Notes under the pieces: model-generated | Seen by the model: only the letters and a program-made list of their open reading frames with translations | What the model was told of the DNA's origin: nothing | The model's database searches: none | Program-made: the position numbers and the translations under genes | DNA from: Sialis fuliginosa | Lineage: Eukaryota > Arthropoda > Insecta > Megaloptera > Sialidae | Reading direction: 5' to 3' | Length of the DNA: 64,000 nt | Assembly: GCA_961205875.1 (NCBI GenBank) | Contig: OY540812.1 | Coordinates: forward strand, 7,006,001 to 7,070,000 | Part shown: positions 14,043 to 25,079 of the stretch, piece after piece | How the letters are laid out: each line of letters starts with the position of its first letter | Numbering within the stretch: position 1 is the stretch's first letter

Positions 14043-14571
14043 AACTATACAGGATGTCCAAGATAAGTCGAAGTATTAAATACTAGTGAATTTATAAAGT
14101 ATTTTATTACAAATATTTATGTAGGCCATGAAAAACAAAAATTGTTAAACAAAATTCACAATCAAAATAAATGAATATTTGAAAACAATAAATTATTACA
14201 AAAAAAGGTTCATACTTTTTTTCGAAAATAAATATGACAAGTTACATATCGTTATAAATTAGAGTAAAAAACATGTTAAAATATGCTATAAACAACTTAG
14301 TGGCCCATAAGAAAAACTAAAGTTAGGGCTTGTAACTCGGAAACTAAAACTGATATAAAAATTCTAAATATACAAATCAATTCCACACAAAAAGTAATTT
14401 AAGAAACCGTTGACAAAAAGTACCTACATATCTACTTTGACAAAAAAGTAATAGCCATTTAAAAAATTTCCGAATATTCAGATTTTTTGATATAATTCAT
14501 CTCATTTAACCGAATCTGTATCTCTTACCGATTAGGAAATTTAACGCTTATCTTGGACACTCTGTATAGTT
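14043..14571. mobile_element. TIR element with ends AACTATACAG(G/A)
   Basis: The sequence AACTATACAGGATGTCCAAG at 14043 and the following bases are mirrored at 14547-14571 (CTTATCTTGGACACTCTGTA and on). It is 529 bp and non-coding. The ends resemble the ACAGGGTG class found elsewhere in the window. Confidence 0.65.
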
Positions 14572-16017
14572 TGTATTTTTTATTTATTTATTTGTATTTC
14601 AACAAGCATATTTAATTTTATTGTCTATAAATGTTTAATGTTTCCTAAAATAACTCGAATACATATAAAAAAAATACAAAATTTTATTGTACCCAGATAT
14701 TTCTAATAATTATGAGTGACACATTGTCTTAATTAACAATAAGTATATAGATATATTTTCTATTACCTTAAACTTTCCGAGTCGTGTAGGCGAGTTTATA
14801 TTATTTCATTGACCATGAACAATGTCTGTTTTGTCAAAATTGCAAAAAATGTTTTAGCCTCAGTAGTTTTTTGACACCAACTTCATACGACATTAGTCAT
14901 TTTATGAACATATGAATACAGCAAGGACAGAAAAATCTCATCTTCAAAGAATTTTCACCTCAAACAACTTTTAATAAATTAAATATGTTTTATGTTTGAA
15001 GAACATATGCCTAGGGCGTTTATAACATATATTTTATGGATTGAAATGTCCTTTCATTTTGATGATACGATATAAAATTTAACAAAACGTGTGTTCATTT
15101 CCAAACTTACCAGTTTACCACATTTAAGAAAAGAATGTTTCAATTAAAAATTGTTTTATTTTTAAAGGGAAATAAAATGACGTTATTAATTTTTGACTTG
15201 ATGGACATTTTCAAGGCCAAATGAAGTCAATATTTTTTTTATAGAAACCTATAATTTTAAGCACAGTTTCTTATTTTATGGAAAAATAACACGCGTATAT
15301 TTCTTTATTATTAAGAATATTTTATTAATGTTATGTTTATGAATACATTTATAAGATGTAAAAATATTATATACCTATAATAATATATGCATTTTTAACA
15401 TTGTGAATCATTTTATAATTGAGTTATTATTTTTTATTATTGCTTATTTTTCTTACAATTATAATGCAAGATTAAAATTTATTATTTTCCAATAATTAAT
15501 TGGTTTAATATTCATAATTGAACAACTTAATAAAGTTATCATGTATTTACTGCACACAAAAATCAGTTCATAATTACTCTGTAATGAATAGACTATATAA
15601 TATGCACTTTATAAAATAATACGTGATTGACAACTGAAAAAATATATTACCTTCGATCGACAAAATTCCGATATATTATTAAATAATTGGCAATTGATGT
15701 ACAAGGCTGTTAAAGTTTCAATCGTGTTGCATTTCATTTTTTTTTTTGGTTATTCCCGCCTTGAAACATACCGCCAAAGATTATATTACATTTTGCATTC
15801 AAGGTTTTTTGTTTGGATTATTCGAAGAAAGAAAGGTAATTTAAAGTAAAATATGCATTATAATTGCAATTGTACATTTACTGTACTCAATTATGAAAAA
15901 TAAAATTAACAACACGAAAACTTGTTTACTCAGAAAATTACTTATCATTGAAAGAAATACTATGAAGGTAGTTTGAAAAATTAAAAAAATAATAATAATT
16001 ACTTTATTAATGCACTA

Positions 16018-16318
16018 ATTTTTATCAAATCGATGGACCCACTGGCCTCATACAACCCTGGTCTAAATTATAATTGGTTAATACTGAAAATTGATAACAC
16101 TTAAGAATACTAAACCAATTATCAAATTTCATAAGTGTATCGAAATGGGTTCTAAAGATATTAAATAAAAATTAATTTAAGTCAAAATCTTTGGAGGGAT
16201 GTAGCTTCCTCACAAAAAATTTCCGAGCACTTATTCATGTAAAGTTTTTTGCTTAAAATATTGTTCTCATTTTACAGTTCAAGTTTAACATTATATAATG
16301 CTGAATCACATCATAATC
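16018..16318. mobile_element. half-copy of the hairpin-2 element
   Basis: From 'AAATCGATGGACCCACTGGC' through 'CAGTTCAAGTTTAACATTAT' to 'GCTGAATCACATC' it follows the right arm of the element at 54279. The left arm and loop are absent. Confidence 0.7.
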
Positions 16319-16870
16319 ATAAATATGTCCAAATTCGTTATTTTTGGCACTTTTAGGTTAGAATATCTCGATAACCTGAGCTAATTGAGCAATTTGGGGA
16401 ACCTTCAGGATCGCCTATTCATATCTCGGCAGTAAAACAAAAGTATTTTTAATTTCTCAGTATAATCTATGTTCGTAAATAAGTAGTCTTCATAATTATT
16501 TGGCTAACAATAAGTGACAAATATATACTTTTGACTTTTTAATTTTTATTGATCCAGGATAAAACTTAAATGGAGTGTTTTAAAATTATTTATCCATTTT
16601 AAATGTTTTCAAATGTCAATAATATCAATTTGTCATTAAACAATGCTGTAAATGAATAAAAGAAAACAAAAATAGAGCGCAAGTGTCACTAGTACATTAT
16701 AAAGAGGTCACAAGTGTATACTAATTTTATCTTAATTAATACCAAGTCGTATTTTTGAGTCTGTTTTATTTGTAAAATAAATTACATATCTGAAAGATAT
16801 GCGTAACGAATATCTATACAAATTAGACAGATAAATATATAACTTATATGGAAAATATGATTTGACTTAC

Positions 16871-17015
16871 CAAAAGAGCAATGTTCGGCAAAAGAAGGAT
16901 ATCTTCCTCTGTATGACCTTCTGAGAGATCCGGCCGCCAGATTAAAGGATGCTGAGGAATGGCAGAGACTGTACCATTGTCATTAAATACGACGCTGCCA
17001 TGTTCTAGTATTTCT
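16871..17015 (-). CDS. CD36-family receptor, exon 4 (ectodomain)
   Basis: Reverse-strand exon bounded by a TTTTTTTAG acceptor and a TTG|GTAAGT donor. It is 145 bp: one base completing the split Gln codon from exon 3, then 48 codons. The translation begins EILEHGSVVFNDNGT and ends EEDILLLPNIALL. This matches the conserved CD36 block in which a [V/I]LEH..[V/N]xFNDNGT stretch is followed by HPL.W.P.LSEG and PNIALL. The NGT is a canonical N-glycosylation sequon of the ectodomain. The exon ends on a codon boundary, and the expected continuation was not found in the remaining 16.8 kb, so the next exon is off the window. The identification is secure from the motif order together with the phase match to exon 3. 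Confidence 0.9.
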
Positions 17016-17223
17016 CTAAAAAAATTAGTAAAAATAAATTATTTACTATTACATTTTTAGATTAAATAAAATATTTATAAAATTGGGAATCATTTTTTAC
17101 AATTAAAACTTAAACTTTTGTGATGGCTTTTAAGCTATTGAAAGAAAAATAATTTTATTTTATAAGAAGGGGTAGATAATAAGGTCAAAAAGCACAATTT
17201 CTGCAATAAAAAATTATACATAC

Positions 17224-17384
17224 TGATAAACATAAGGCCCTACTTCTTGAACACGTAATTTTTCATCACCTCTCATGAAAGCATCTTTGTTTGTAACGTT
17301 GAATAAATATATTTTTACCAACAATTGAACGGGAGGAGCTCTCCATAATTCGAATATTTCCCCTCCTTCAGCGAATATAATTTT
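17224..17384 (-). CDS. CD36-family receptor, exon 3 (ectodomain start)
   Basis: Reverse-strand exon with acceptor TTATTCCACAG and donor GTATGT. It has 161 bp, giving 53 codons plus two bases of a Gln codon finished by exon 4. It encodes KIIFAEGGEIFELWRAPP, then a VKIYLFNVTN stretch and EVGPYVYQ. These are hallmark CD36-family blocks: the FELWR.PP membrane-proximal motif, the [Y/F]FNVTN strand with its NVT glycosylation sequon, and the invariant EVGPYVY. The intron to exon 4 is only 208 bp, in contrast to the very long introns on either side of the cluster. A run upstream of the exon reads through in frame to an ATG, but the acceptor and the family alignment show that this is intron. Confidence 0.92.
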
Positions 17385-17410
17385 CTGTGGAATAATACAT
17401 TTAATCAATT

Positions 17411-17575
17411 AGGTCCCGGTCCGGTCTCGCTCCAGTCAAATATTCAGTATAGTAAATACTGTATTAAAGGGTGACGACTGGAGCGAGATCAACACGATAC
17501 CTATGTGTGGATACTTTCATTGTTTATTGGTTATTTATATTTAGACCGAACCGGCACTGGTACGATAGTCTGGAT
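17411..17575. mobile_element. short MITE (copy 1) in CD36 intron 2
   Basis: It has 'GGTCTCGCTCCAGTCAAATA' near one end and 'GACCGAACCGGCA' near the other. The same unit lies in inverse orientation at 43077-43238. It is non-coding and sits 27 bp from exon 3, so it accounts for the repeat signal beside that exon. Confidence 0.6.
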
Positions 17576-17619
17576 CGACCCTTAAACCTTAATAAGATTT
17601 ATTAAGGGCATTAGTAATA

Positions 17620-18094
17620 CAGTGCAACCTCGATATAACAAAACTGAAGGGAAGTAGAAAATATTCGTTATACCAAGTAATTTGTTACCGTGAGGTTTGT
17701 TATATAAAGGTTAGGTTGGTCTACAATTCGTTATAACAAGGTAAGAATGTAGCGATGTCTATTTTTTTCGTTGTAGGATTCTTGTCTACATACTTAATGA
17801 TTTCTCGTTTCTTTGCGACGGTTAAGGAACACCTTTTTTTGTTTTTCAACAATTGCAACTTTAAAACTAGCAACAGTGACAAACAGCAAACAAAACAATA
17901 ATGATTGTATTACGAAAAATTTAAAGTGTCTGAACCTGTCGTAAAATTTATTATAAAGAGGTTGTTGACAAATGTATTCGTAATATAAAGGTATATTTTG
18001 CATTAGCTCTTACGGGCAGTTCTAGAGAATTTCGAAAAATTTGTTAAATCGAGGAAATCGTTTTATTGAGGCTCGTTATATTAAGGTTACACTG
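17620..18094. mobile_element. pogo/Tigger-like MITE with TA target duplication
   Basis: The ends are CAGTGCAACCTCGATATAAC and the inverted GTTATATTAAGGTTACACTG, flanked by TA on both sides (17618-17619, 18095-18096). CAGT ends with TA duplications and a 'CCTCGATATAAC' TIR are typical of insect pogo-like elements. It is 475 bp and has no transposase. It fills about a third of CD36 intron 2. Confidence 0.75.
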
Positions 18095-18949
18095 TATATA
18101 ACAACTTAAAATGAATATTCTTCCTTCCTTATAGCATTTGGCGACCTAACTATATGTGAAGTCGGACTATTTTTTTAGAAAATAAAATATTTTTGTATAA
18201 AAAAATATCAGTTATTCAAGTTCAATACTAATTATTTTTAAATATCAGTTTTTTAAATAATTTACGCGTTAGATAATTCTTATCAATAATTTTTTATATA
18301 ATATATAATATCTTATTATGTATAATATTATGTTTGATAATAATTTTCAATGACAAATATCAAAAATTAATAACAATTTGTAAGAAAATCAATTGATGTA
18401 ATAAACAAAAAAATATGACCTATGATAAATGAATGTTTCCTTAAACGATAAAATTATCGAAAGCAAAAGAAAAGTGATATGGATAGTAAACAACATTAAC
18501 TGTAAATATAATAAAAAATTATGATTATTATTTATAGAAGGACGAAACATGCAAAGTGTAATTAAATAATATGTTATAAAATCATACATACATATTACTT
18601 ATCATTAGTTATTTACTATGTTTTTTATTATTTATTATAAATATAATTATCATTAAGTTTCGCACTTCTTTTACAACTAAAGTCCTTATAAGGACAATGA
18701 TCAAGCAAAAATATTAAATACCATTCGAAAACATTCTAAAGTTATTTTTTACTTGTTTGACAATGTTGCAGCATTTGTAATTGTTGCAAATAGTTAAGAA
18801 AATATGTTATGTATTTACATAGCACAATGAAGAATCTACATAATGTAATTCAAATTTCTAATACAAATAATGAAAAGTACACTTGAAAAATAATTACCAT
18901 ATCATTATTTCTGTATAAATAAACGATAGATGTATAAAAGGATACTTAC

Positions 18950-19041
18950 AAGTCTAAATAAAAAGTCGTAAGGATGAGCAAATAATACGAAACATCCAGA
19001 TAGTATTCCTAATAGGCCAAGTAGAAGGTATATAAACGTTC
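18950..19041 (-). CDS. CD36-family receptor, exon 2 (N-terminal transmembrane segment)
   Basis: Reverse-strand exon, 92 bp, with acceptor TTTCTGTTTCAG and donor CTT|GTAAGT. The first two bases complete a split codon, followed by 30 codons. The product runs TFIYLLLGLLGIL, SGCFVLFAHPY and DFLFRL: a hydrophobic span of about 20 residues with a small-residue centre, then the PYDFLF.LK junction that leads into the FELWR block of exon 3. This is the position and character of the N-terminal membrane anchor in CD36 proteins, with the N-terminus facing the cytosol. The exon is too short to stand out as an open frame and was found from splice signals plus phase. Every isoform needs an upstream first exon ending one base into a codon. 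Confidence 0.88.
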
Positions 19042-19293
19042 CTGAAACAGAAAATAACAATTTTAGTTTTTCATAAGTATAATATACTCGTTCAAAAATG
19101 TATAAAATATAATATCAAAATTAATCTTATAACGTCAAATATTATTAGAAAATACAAGCAATAATAATTATCCATGTAAAAAGTAATAACAAATAAAAAA
19201 CCTGTTATTATTAAAAACAACGGTACATAAATAAATAAAAAATATAATAGAAATGCATTCAAAAGTAGAGATTTCAAACTCAAAAACAAAATA

Positions 19294-19671
19294 CAGTGTA
19301 TTCCAAGTTGATTAAGACATAGGAAATTTAACATGGGGACAATTAGAAATATTGTAGTAATGTCAAATTTAACGATGTGTGATTAGTGCATTTTGAAATG
19401 CCACCTCGAAACTAATTGATAAATTTTAAATTAATCAACAGTATTTTGTTTTCAACTTTAATAAAGATTAAAATACATTAATGAAATTAAAGTAAGCATC
19501 CTAGATAAAATTATAATAATATTTTATAGCAGATATAAATTTGAAAACAAAAGACTAATTATTATTTTATAAATTTTGTGGCGGCATTTAAAAATGCACC
19601 AATAACAAATCGTTAATACTAATTACCCCCATGTTAAATTTCCTATGTCTTAATTAACTTGGAATACACTG
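19294..19671. mobile_element. TA-flanked MITE with 50-bp inverted ends
   Basis: CAGTGTATTCCAAGTTGATT and the next 30 bp (19294-19345) are repeated almost perfectly inverted at 19620-19671, with TA at both outer borders. This suggests a Tc1/mariner or pogo type. It lies about 250 bp upstream of CD36 exon 2. Confidence 0.75.
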
Positions 19672-20559
19672 TATAATTATATAGCTACGATTTTTTTTCC
19701 TTTCTTGCTTTTTGATAACAATTTTTATTTTCTTAGTACACTTCAATACAATATATAAGTTTAATGTGATAAAAATAAATGAATTTGAAAAATTTACGAA
19801 AAGTTGAGATTTCAATCTTTTAAATGTTTATTTATTTTTAAATTGCGACCATTTGTAGGTACTACAATTTGAGAGCTCTGACATTTTTTTTAGAAATACT
19901 TTTTTTAATTTAAATATGTTTTTTATGTAATTTTTTCACTGTTTTAAATTACACATATGTAAAATGTACATATATGTATGTAACTTATTTAATAAAATAC
20001 TGAAAATGGTTTTACCAAAACAAAATATAAATATGATAAATAATTATTTAACCGCTAGTCACAATTACTGTGTTCTATATAATAATTCTTATACATGAAC
20101 AAATTATAAATTATAAAAACTACTTGAAACACATTTTTATACTTATAATTAAATAATATCTAACCGTTAAGTTTAGTCTTTTCATAACGACGTATAACAA
20201 AAAACATAAAAGACAACATCACAAAAACAATGCAGCTATTTTATTGTTCGAAAAATCACTGAACACATTGCAAATTGCAACAACTGTAAATTAAATATAT
20301 AAATTAATAATAATAGAGAAACTGTCACCCACCCAAATTTTTAATGAGCTATAAATCAGTCGTGCTTATATATGTATATTCGACCCGTCAAAAGATATCA
20401 GAGCAAGCCTTGATAATTATTCGTGCATTACAATATGAATAAATACTTATTTAGATTTGAAAGAAATTTCCGCTAATTGTTTTCTTTAAATGTGAAATTG
20501 CAAACATATCAGAATTAAAATTCCGAAAATAAATAATAATCGAAGCTAACCCAATCAAT

Positions 20560-21085
20560 AGGTAATTTTGGGGTTCATTTAATCCGAGAGTTTTGATATT
20601 TAAAGGGGTCGCGGTAGATTTAGGTACTGATATTACAAAATTTCATTTTTGACAGCCCTTTTTCCAAGATGGCTGTGTGATAAATATATCTGTTGAGATA
20701 AATCTTGGTAAGGGAATATTTTACAACAAACTTTGTAGATCTATATTATAGAAAATTTAATGCTCTACATGATGACTTGAAAATATAAATAATTTTGAGA
20801 TATCACCACTCCCCTTTTACACACGATTTTGATGATTTTGAAATAAGATTATTCTCAAGTTAAACCCAACTATCCAACCAAGTTTCATTAATATCGGTTC
20901 AGTGGTTCATGAGTTATGCGTGTGACAAGGATTCAGAGGACAGACAGACAGACACGGAACGAAAAATGTTTTTCTTGACCTGAAACGGAAAAATCAATTT
21001 AAAATTTTGAAATCGGAGAATAATTTTTTTGTCTCATTCTAAAACGATCACAAAGCTTCTCGTATCTTCGATATTGCGAGGAAGA
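20560..21085. repeat. dispersed repeat (copy 1) with CAGACAGACAGACACGGAAC
   Basis: It includes 'TTTCATTAATATCGGTTCAG', 'TGGTTCATGAGTTATGCGTG', 'CAGACAGACAGACACGGAAC' and 'TCTTCGATATTGCGAGGAAG'. The last ~190 bp recur in the same orientation at 30797-30975. Its class is not recognised. Confidence 0.6.
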
Positions 21086-22154
21086 TAAAATTACACAACG
21101 AATTAATTTAATTCTTTAAAAAATGCTTTGTCTACAAAACCTACAAAAATTATTCATAAGTTCAAAAAACTTAATGCACCTCTGATATTTAATATGATCT
21201 ACATTAATTTAATCTCAAAAAAGAATATAAAAAAATCTTAAATACCCATCATAAAGAAAAATAAATGATTTAAATAAAAAAAAACATAGATAAGAATATA
21301 AACAAAAACTTTTAAATAAAATAATTTTGTAAACATAAATGCATGTACTAATATAATAATTAATCAAGTTTAATACTTTTTTTTGGATCGTATAGTAATA
21401 GTATCAATATCTTTTTATTCACAGTTTGAATAAACACTTAACAATTTGTAATAATCGTTAGCATACCTACCAAAAAAAATATGAATGAATAAAAATTGTG
21501 TACACAATACTCAAATTCAAGTTCTTTAAGAATGATAATTATGATTATTATATTATGGTAATTATATTTTATGTATATGTTACTTTAATTTTCCTATAAT
21601 AAACAACCGTTATCATACTAAAAACGTTCAGGAATAATAATAATTAATAATCAGAATAGACCTATTACACAATACATACCTATACGATTTATTTTTGGCA
21701 GCTAACGATTTATATTTAATTTTTTAAATTAATACTATAACAATTATCAGTTTCTTAACAATTTCTCTGACTTAATCAGCAATACTAACTTATATTAAAA
21801 TATTATATACAGAGGTATAACATAAAAAAAACCTACAAAAGTTTTAATAAATTATTTCCTTGTTAGATAACAAACGCACAAAATATGAATTTATAATTAA
21901 CACAAAATAATTCAAATCAGCAAAGCAGTAATCTTGTACTGTAAAAATCTCAGTTGGAAAAACATTAAAATCTTTAGAAATTACCAAAAAAAAATTGAAC
22001 ATGTTTTATTTTCGTCAATAAATCGAGCTTACAGTTGGACGTAAAATTGACAAGTATAATACATACTTAAGTCAATATAAATCATATATATCTAGGGTCT
22101 AAAACATAAACAATAAATGATAATTGGTTGCCACTGTTTTGCAGTATTATTATA

Positions 22155-22406
22155 ATCCATACTTATATTATAAATTCGAAAGTATCTCTGTCTGTCTGTC
22201 TGTCTGTTACTTTTCACGGTTAAACCGCTGAACCGATCTTGATGAAATTTCATCCTGAGGAAGGACATAGTTTACTTTATATCCCGAAAAAAAAATTTTA
22301 AAATGGGTGTGTGACATTTGTATATATTATAGGTTATGTTTAATCGACTATCAATATAACAGAAATCTATATTACCTCGCAGACGAAGTCGCGGGTAACA
22401 GCTAGT
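22155..22406. mobile_element. RTE-like LINE tail / SINE
   Basis: It contains (CTGT)n, 'AAACCGCTGAACCGATCTTG', 'ATGAAATTTCATCC', 'ATATCCCGAAA' and the terminal 'GACGAAGTCGCGGGTAACAG'. This order is typical of the 3' ends of RTE-clade elements in insects. It is short and non-coding. Confidence 0.65.
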
Positions 22407-24579
22407 CATTCATAATTTCCAAGAAACAAATAAATTATTACTGTAATTAAATCAATTATAGCATATAATAAAACCCTGGGTTCAAGGTCGATACTCAAGA
22501 TTATATTATCTATAAAATCGCGATGGAATGTACACACACTTCTCTTATAAAAGTGGCTCAATATTAAAAATAATATACAAATAACATTAAGATTCGCATA
22601 AATATTTATTAATTATACAACAGGTGTCGACAGATCTAAATGCAAGTGCAATAATAGCGAAATATTCCCTCCAAGCATTTACATAACGAGGAGAAATAGT
22701 ATCTGGTCGTTGTCACCAATGTCCTTGGCCTAAAATTAAAACCCAATAGGTTGAATTTCTTCGTGGAAAGAAAGAAATTATCTAATGTTTGCGAAGATGC
22801 AATGGTATGTGTGTCTATATGTGTTTTTTTTTTCATACGTGTAAGCGGGTTAGATATTATGCAATGTATGTATGTTTTTTTAAGATATGGTCATGCTTTC
22901 TTAACTTTCGCTTGCGTTTGAAATAATAACATCCATTCATCCATAGGTTATGTGAAATGTACTTATGTAGACATTTAGGCATCTGCTATTTTAATGTAGG
23001 TAATATATTTTATTTGTTGGTTTCAAAATGATTTATTAAAATTACAATGCAAAAAATAAACAATCTTAATTTTTTTAAATCTATGAAAAGTCGATTATTT
23101 GACAGCTGCTAACTAACAAATCTTTTTTCAGTAATCCAGAAAACCTTTAATAAGGTATTTTAGGCAAGGGTTAAAAGAAAATATATTAAAAATGAACACA
23201 CTATGTTTATTTGTTAGGAGATATGGTAAATCAAAAATTTTAGTTTTGATCTGTTAAATTACATATCTTCGGTTCTATTAATGGTAGAGAATTCAAACTG
23301 AGCTCATAATAGGGAAAGGGACCGTCGAGACGTCTTAGGGCATTTGAAAGTTAATGCTGGAAAAATAAATCTCGCCGAGGGCGCCAGACTTGCTAAAACC
23401 GGCTCTGCACGTAAGTAAAAATTATATTCTTTACTACAAATTATAATATTTTTTTACCAAGAAACCTATGTAGGTTTTTCAATAACTACATATAAATGAA
23501 TTAATGCGGATATAGAAATATTACGTAAAAGTAGTTTATAACTTGTTCAAAAAATTTCAGGCGTAAAAAAATTAATACGATATTCAAATACATTTAATAT
23601 ATATTTCACGAAACAAAAAATATCGTAAACGTAAAACGTGTGTGGTGGTTTTTTCATAGGTACACGTTAATTTATATTCATATGTATTCATAATTTACAT
23701 TCATATTTAATTCATATATTTGTTTTATCTATTAAAGACAAAAATTATAAAAAAAAGTAGCAAGAGTTTTTAGAGTAATTATATTTTAAACTATGTATAT
23801 TCTACGAAATTAGAATTTGTGTAATGCCAATTTTTTCACTGTTATGAGTCATAAATGTGACATTTTATTTACATTACAATTACAAAGTAGACCCACATAT
23901 TCATATACAAAATTTCACTTGAAATATTTAACCACATAATTATTAACCAACCTTATAATAATTTATATGAATTCTTGAATTGTATCTTTAATGTTTATTT
24001 TAATTAACAGTTAGCGTAATTACCCAAATTTAATGTTTATAATATAGGTACATACATACATACATATAATGCTTCCAAGCTGTAAGCTGAAATTACATCG
24101 ACTTATGTTTTTACAATGCTTTATTATTTATTACAACTTACCATTTCTAAAAATGTATCACCCCAGGCACATGCTTTCATATCTATCTTTTATTGCTACT
24201 CGCTATAGCCACACTTGTAGAGATAAAGAAGCTGGATAGATACGTTAGTTTTTACGTTGTACGTGATTCCATATAACGAGCTTAATTTGTAAAAATATTA
24301 TTATTCATTTTTAAATTATGTAACTAGATTATATAGTTAAGTATATATTTTAATAAAGGACTCAAAAGTCTAGAATTACCCCTTAAATATGGGCACTACC
24401 CCTCTCCCAAACTGCAAGACTTACGCTACTGAATTACACTGCTTCAAACAACACAATCAATATGCATTTGTTACAATATATCTAGCACAACTACTGCTGT
24501 CTGCTTCCGACCTTCACGTACCGGCCGCTGCATCAGGAAATGCGTTTTACACCTTAGCAATGAAATGCAGATAGCCGTG

Positions 24580-24616
24580 AACACAAACACACATACACAC
24601 ACACATACATACACTA
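24580..24616. repeat. CA-rich microsatellite
   Basis: Interrupted (CA)n of the form ACACAAACACACATACACAC directly follows an unclassified G+C-richer stretch at 24380-24575. Confidence 0.7.
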
Positions 24617-24852
24617 AATGTGCAATAAATACATCATACGTAAATAATTTGAAATTATTTTTACCTACTTTTTTTTAGAATGTTTGTTGTCTCATTGTGC
24701 ATTGAAATCTAAGAGAATGTATTAATGCTTTGTGATTTCTATAGATATGGCACGTATTTCTAATCTTTTAAAAAGCTTGCTGTCTGAGTATATACAAATG
24801 TATATTCTTAGGTTAAAAATCGGATTTTAATTCATTTCTTCTTGGTTTGCTT

Positions 24853-25079
24853 CAGGGCCGTAACTAGAGGCTCTGGGGTCCCGTGGCAGCAAGTGATATA
24901 AGAGCCTTCCCTGCACACTACATGCAAAATATAAAAATTTGTTCATTGCTATTTCAATCCACAATTTTACGCATGCTACTAATTTTAATGACCCCCCAAT
25001 TTCTACGCTACTGCGCCCCCTCCCCTAAGCTCGGCGACCCAGAGGCACTGCTCCGACTGCCGTAGTAGTTACGGCCCTA
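24853..25079. mobile_element. hAT-like MITE, second copy
   Basis: It begins CAGGGCCGTAACTAGAGG and ends TAGTAGTTACGGCCCT. The flanks GTTTGCTT (24845-24852) and GTTTGCTC (25080-25087) agree at 7 of 8 positions, which supports hAT-type insertion. The interior shares the 'GACCCAGAGGCAC' core with the fragment at 12935. The open frame inside it is incidental. Confidence 0.7.

Larger units (their letters stand above)
1..16870 (-). other. CD36-family intron 4, partial, repeat-filled
   Basis: More than 16.8 kb of A+T-rich sequence follows the exon 4 donor. I looked for the next CD36 exon and saw none. Recognised contents are listed separately: a hAT-like MITE at 425, foldback and TIR elements at 3408, 10037 and 14043, an RTE-like tail at 5378, a TTAGG-bearing element near 11110, and a foldback half-copy near 16018. 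The stretches between them show only A/T-rich low-complexity sequence and short open frames of chance length. Confidence 0.6.

Noticed and set aside
17214-17408. Frame beginning MIKCIIPQ over CD36 exon 3 taken as a complete small gene
   Set aside because: The CCACAG acceptor at 17385 and the family alignment show that the part before KIIFAEGG is intron, so the ATG is not the start.
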